Source: an uncultured Sutterella sp. (GTDB lineage: Bacteria; Pseudomonadota; Gammaproteobacteria; Burkholderiales; Burkholderiaceae_F). Taken from it: a DNA stretch of 8,397 bases. The notes under the pieces were generated by a model. That model was not told where the DNA came from. It saw nothing but the letters and a program-made list of their open reading frames with translations, and made no database searches. A program made the translations under genes and the position numbers. Each line of letters begins with the position of its first letter. Within the stretch, counting starts at the first letter, position 1. Of this stretch, positions 5,901 to 8,397 are shown one piece after another. Where the stretch lies: the NCBI GenBank assembly GCA_905186105.1, contig LR994475.1, positions 1,355,119 to 1,363,515 on the forward strand, read 5' to 3'.

Positions 5901-7085
5901 CACCGAGTTCTTTCCTACCGATGTTGAGGCAAGCATTCACATCGGCGTTTATTTTTTGACCATTCGAACGAATGAACAAACCTCGAATTCGCTTGCCAGA
6001 ACTCTGAACTTGATCAGCGTTTTTATCTCCATAATTGGGAAGCAGATCAAAATCGAGCGCTGACTGACGAGAAGTGTAGCTTTCCTCACGAACAATCACC
6101 TTAATCCCGTATGCCTCCGCCTTGTAGCGAATCATCTGAATAAGGCGATTGAAAGGAACGTACACGAAGTTTTGGTTGTTGACCTTGCCAAGATTGATGT
6201 TCTGTTTCCAACCTTCGTTATGACCAATGATGATAGTTCCAAGATCATTACGAAGACAGAACTGCACAACGTAATGAGAAACTTTGTGCATGACGTCATT
6301 GATACGACAAGTACGCTTCATGATCTTGGTTAGACGATGGACCTTCTTGTCATGAGACTGCAAACTGGCAACATCCTTGTTGTACATTGCATTGATACTT
6401 TTCAATTTGCCCCCTTTGACAACCACAGGATGAATCCCGCTGGTAGTCGACGCAAGGGTAACAATATTGCGAAGCCCAATATCAACAAGGCAAGCACGGC
6501 TACCGTCCAACAAAACGGTAGTCGAACAGTTAACTTTATAGGTCAGTTCAATGAAAAATGCGTTCCCGTGCGGAACAATACGTACATCTCCTATGACTGT
6601 TTCGTTCGTTTTAGCGTTGAAAGGTTGATTGTCGCAAGAACGAATCTTTAGGGCAGGAAAACCGACCTTTTTCTTGTCGGTAAGAATGAGTTCGCCGTCA
6701 ACGATCTTATAGCCATTGCGCCCAACCACAAATGTGCGGTACTTCTTGCTATAACCAGGCAATCGAGGCATCGCCTTGAATTTGCTCGGATCGGTAAAAA
6801 TGCTTTCTTAGCTTCATGCCAAGACACGAACTGCTCGTGGATTATCTGAGTCTGACGTTGAGCCGAGACCGCAGACGGCATACTCTTATACAACTCAGCA
6901 CTTGTAAGTCGAACGGCTTGATCCAGTTTGACACGGTTAAGCCAAGGCTCTTTAGCGAAAATTTTTTGACGTTGGATGTAGACAGCCTGATTGCCCAATT
7001 TGCGAGCAACTGAGTAAAGCCTATGACACACGTCATAATGCGTGTGCCCAGGTTTGACAACAATTCTTTCAACTCGCTGAAGCAT
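5827..7085 (-). pseudogene. tnpB: tnpB, RuvC-like RNA-guided nuclease, one frameshift
   Basis: Starting at the ATG at 7085, MLQRVERIVVKPGHTHYDVC begins a TnpB N-terminus. It stays in frame to EAKKAF, then shifts at a five-base T run on the coding strand (plus-strand A5 at 6796-6800). One more T would give EAKKAFFTDPSKFKA followed by MPRLPGYSKKY. The repaired protein is 419 residues, a normal length. RuvC motifs are intact in the second frame: Asp202 in LVDIGLRN, Glu335 in VREESYTS and Asp382 in NADVNACLNI (repaired numbering). The usual CxxC zinc-finger region between motifs II and III has no cysteines (SGKRIRGLFIRSNGQKINAD), a variant I have seen as a natural TnpB subtype. TnpB is an omega-RNA-guided DNA nuclease that helps retain the element. 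As read, only a fragment lacking the N-terminus could be made. Confidence 0.8.
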
Positions 7086-7500
7086 TTTAAGACTAATCTT
7101 CGTTACGGCGCTCACTGCGCCTACCATATCAACATCAATTTGGTGCTGGTTGTAGCTTACCGAAGAAAGGCTATCACCCAAACCATACTTTGTACTATAC
7201 AGGAGGTTTTGCATCGTATCCTGGATAGACTCGAAATTCGGATTCTTGAATTTTCTGGAGAAGCCGACCATATCCACATTTTGATTTCAATACCTCCTCG
7301 GTTTGCTGTTTCTGATCTCGTTAAACGCATCAAAACGGCAACAAGCAAAGCTTGTTCTCAAAAAACATGCAAACGCCATTGCTCCATTTCTTTGGGGAAA
7401 TCGCTTTTGGTCGAACAGCTACTGTGCAATCTCGGTAGGTGACAGTTTATCTATAGAATCTATAAAGAAATACATCGAAGGTCAAAAATTGCCGAGCTAA
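7077..7500 (+). pseudogene. tnpA: tnpA, Y1 HUH transposase, one frameshift
   Basis: The first frame gives LRYGAHCAYHININLVLVVA, then YRRK and EFSGEADHIHILISIPP, where HIH is the metal-binding HUH motif. After IKTATSK the match continues in the next frame: LVLKKHANAIAPFLWGNRFW, then SNSYCAISVG and IESIKKYIEGQ, which holds the expected catalytic Tyr of KKYIE. Removing G7350 would join the two parts; a slip in the A6 run at 7360-7365 is an alternative. The protein nicks and joins single-stranded DNA at the element ends. No ATG lies at the usual distance from the conserved start; upstream in-frame ATGs at 7023 and 7038 would overlap the 5' end of tnpB, so the start given is approximate. The frameshift should prevent a complete transposase unless bypassed. 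Confidence 0.8.
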
Positions 7501-7508
7501 AGCTCGGC
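7491..7508 (+). terminator. Hairpin over the tnpA stop codon
   Basis: GCCGAGC (7491-7497) and GCTCGGC (7502-7508) form a perfect 7-bp stem with a TAAA loop that contains most of the tnpA stop codon. No U-run follows, so termination would be weak. It is separate from the element-end hairpin 10 bases further on. Confidence 0.45.
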
Positions 7509-7518
7509 TCGCTATCCA

Positions 7519-7549
7519 TCCCCACCCAACGCTTCGCATTGGATGGGGA
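7519..7549. repeat. tnpA-side subterminal hairpin of the IS605-type element
   Basis: TCCCCA (7519-7524) pairs with TGGGGA (7544-7549), CCAA (7526-7529) with TTGG (7539-7542), and GC (7531-7532) with GC (7536-7537) around TTC. C7525 faces A7543, the same mismatch as in the hairpin at the other end. Confidence 0.7.
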
Positions 7550-7655
7550 ATTCCGCGATAGATTGTTAAATGTAAACCGTTTAATAAACAAAGCTTTTTC
7601 GTTTCAATACTGAGAGAACGTAGAGAACAAAGGACAATTCTTTAACATATCAACG

Positions 7656-7677
7656 CAAAAGTACCACCCGAAGGTGG
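7656..7677 (-). terminator. Intrinsic terminator of the minus-strand acidic protein gene
   Basis: On the minus strand CCACC and GGTGG form a 5-bp stem around the stable tetraloop TTCG (7677 to 7664), followed by TACTTTTG (TTTT at 7660 to 7657). It lies about 65 bases past the stop codon of the gene at 7741. A second hairpin, CTTGG/CCAAG (7719-7735), lies just after the stop. Confidence 0.65.
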
Positions 7678-7740
7678 CCTCTAGACAACTTGTTCAAACG
7701 CTTGCACGTCGGTTGTTTCTTGGTGCTCAACCAAGCACGT

Positions 7741-8397
7741 TCAGGATGATACGTGGGGTGGGGTACTTGTAGCGGTACCGGTCGCCTCAGCCCCAGCCTC
7801 GTTATGAGAGGCTGTACGTACCGTCTTACGACGTAACTGGACATCAGGGGACATCTGAAGCGCTTCTTCGGCTTCGAGGGCTTCTGCTTCGAGCGCAATA
7901 TCGTCCACCAAGGTGTTCACGTCAAAGTCAGCCGGTGCAAAGATCAATTCATGAATACCACCAGGCAAACGCATACGAATGACGTCTAACGTGTGCTCAT
8001 CGTCCCAAAGGCGTTCAGCTTCGATGTCACTACAATAAAGCGCAGCCAAGACGAGCCCAGACAGATCAAGGTCCGCGTCTTCGTCTTCAACGCAGAGCAT
8101 TAAGTCTTCAACGGCTTGCGCAACACCATTAGGATTCATGTCCATCATGCCCATCACGATGTCTTGAGCGGGGGTCATCCAATCCGAATCCGCACGCACG
8201 ACCATCATGAGGGTCAACAAACCCAAAATACGATCAGCGGACTGGCTCGCCGACTCATAGACCTTGCGTTCGCTATCCCACGCCAACACGCCACAGGTGT
8301 CAAGCAATTCAAGGAGCGCCACCGTCTCTTGATCAGTTTTGTCGGTTACAGGGTAGGGACTATCTAATTGCTTAAGCGTCACGAGTACTTTTCGACC
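7741..8397 (-). CDS. Acidic protein of unknown function, possibly a C-terminal part (open at the right edge)
   Basis: At least 213 residues, helix-rich and acidic. I recognise no family. Visible parts are an N-terminal stretch with ALLELLDTCGVLAWD, a hydrophobic helix (RILGLLTLMMVV, about 51-62), an acidic loop (VEDEDADLDLSG), then RMRLPGGIHELIFAPADFDV. A Glu/Ala-rich heptad-like segment, ALEAEALEAEEAL, follows at about 167-179, and a low-complexity Thr/Ser/Pro tail ends the protein. A GTG at 8382 could start it, but it lacks a strong ribosome site and the frame stays open for the last 15 bases of the window, so the true start may lie outside. There is no signal peptide, so a cytoplasmic protein is likely. 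A terminator hairpin follows at 7656-7677. Confidence 0.65.
   Translation of the reverse strand, partial: GRKVLVTLKQLDSPYPVTDKTDQETVALLELLDTCGVLAWDSERKVYESASQSADRILGLLTLMMVVRADSDWMTPAQDIVMGMMDMNPNGVAQAVEDLMLCVEDEDADLDLSGLVLAALYCSDIEAERLWDDEHTLDVIRMRLPGGIHELIFAPADFDVNTLVDDIALEAEALEAEEALQMSPDVQLRRKTVRTASHNEAGAEATGTATSTPPHVSS

Larger units (their letters stand above)
5762..7564. mobile_element. IS200/IS605-family element with divergent tnpA and tnpB, both frameshifted
   Basis: The roughly 1.8-kb segment has the IS605 layout: tnpA (Y1 HUH transposase) and tnpB transcribed divergently from the middle. There are no terminal inverted repeats, but each end carries a subterminal hairpin. The tnpB-side hairpin (5769-5797) and the tnpA-side hairpin (7519-7549) share the pattern TCCCC(T/A)-C-CCAA...TTGG-A-(A/T)GGGGA, with the same unpaired C and A. 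On the minus strand GAAT immediately precedes each hairpin, and TCAA (5765 to 5762) follows the tnpB-side one. In IS608 the right end uses GAAT as guide and TCAA as cleavage site, so the element probably ends at 5762. The other end is less sure: TTTAAC on the minus strand (7570 to 7565) resembles the known IS605 target and would set the boundary at about 7564. Confidence 0.8.

Noticed and set aside
6648..7277. 209-codon minus-strand frame as a separate protein
   Set aside because: Its middle is the tnpB N-terminus before the frameshift. The ends are antisense of tnpA and out-of-frame tnpB.
5573..7578. AATGTAAACC on both sides of the IS605-type element as a target-site duplication
   Set aside because: IS605 elements do not make target duplications, and the left copy is about 180 bases from the predicted end.
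1..8397. CRISPR array, tRNA or rRNA genes
   Set aside because: No regularly spaced repeat array and no cloverleaf or conserved rRNA segment was seen on either strand by eye.

Overview
The window looks like accessory chromosomal DNA from a Gram-negative bacterium. Supporting signs are a signal-peptide-bearing C69 dipeptidase, lipobox-containing outer-membrane lipoproteins with a BamE/SmpA-like fold, and a haem/flavin ferric-reductase-like membrane protein. The style of these genes fits Betaproteobacteria such as the gut family Sutterellaceae, but that placement is an impression, not a demonstrated fact. Base composition is moderate, with AT-rich spacers, and several genes are decayed.

Layout from left to right. 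A C69 dipeptidase 5' end lies on the minus strand (1-332), followed by a non-coding stretch and a small three-helix membrane protein on the minus strand (779-1219). A regulatory-looking spacer with three helically phased CTTTTGTAAAG-type boxes precedes a plus-strand ferric-reductase-like flavocytochrome (1560-2849). A broken Phd/YefM-type antitoxin remnant (about 3011-3266) lies convergent to an intact minus-strand gene (3369-3896). That gene joins a TacA/DUF1778-like ribbon-helix-helix domain to a 14-cysteine metallothionein-like segment, and is the most unusual gene here. Across a divergent spacer with a 16-bp operator-like palindrome lies a plus-strand lipoprotein (4146-4604), followed through a TAATG overlap by a decayed tandem paralogue (4604-5133) and a terminator-like hairpin (5169-5201).

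The right third holds an IS200/IS605-family element of about 1.8 kb (about 5762-7564). It has divergent tnpB (minus) and tnpA (plus), each interrupted by one frameshift. Subterminal hairpins at both ends share the same C/A mismatch. The tnpB-side end carries GAAT and TCAA tetranucleotides like those known from IS608, and would be expected to encode an omega RNA whose guide is the flanking DNA. A minus-strand acidic protein of unknown function, open at the window edge, occupies 7741-8397 and is followed by a clean terminator hairpin.

The genes do not form one pathway. The window reads as a patchwork of envelope proteins, a redox membrane enzyme, orphan toxin-antitoxin-derived DNA-binding proteins and mobile DNA. 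The best candidate for something undescribed is the Cys-rich antitoxin-like fusion with its own tandem-repeat control region.
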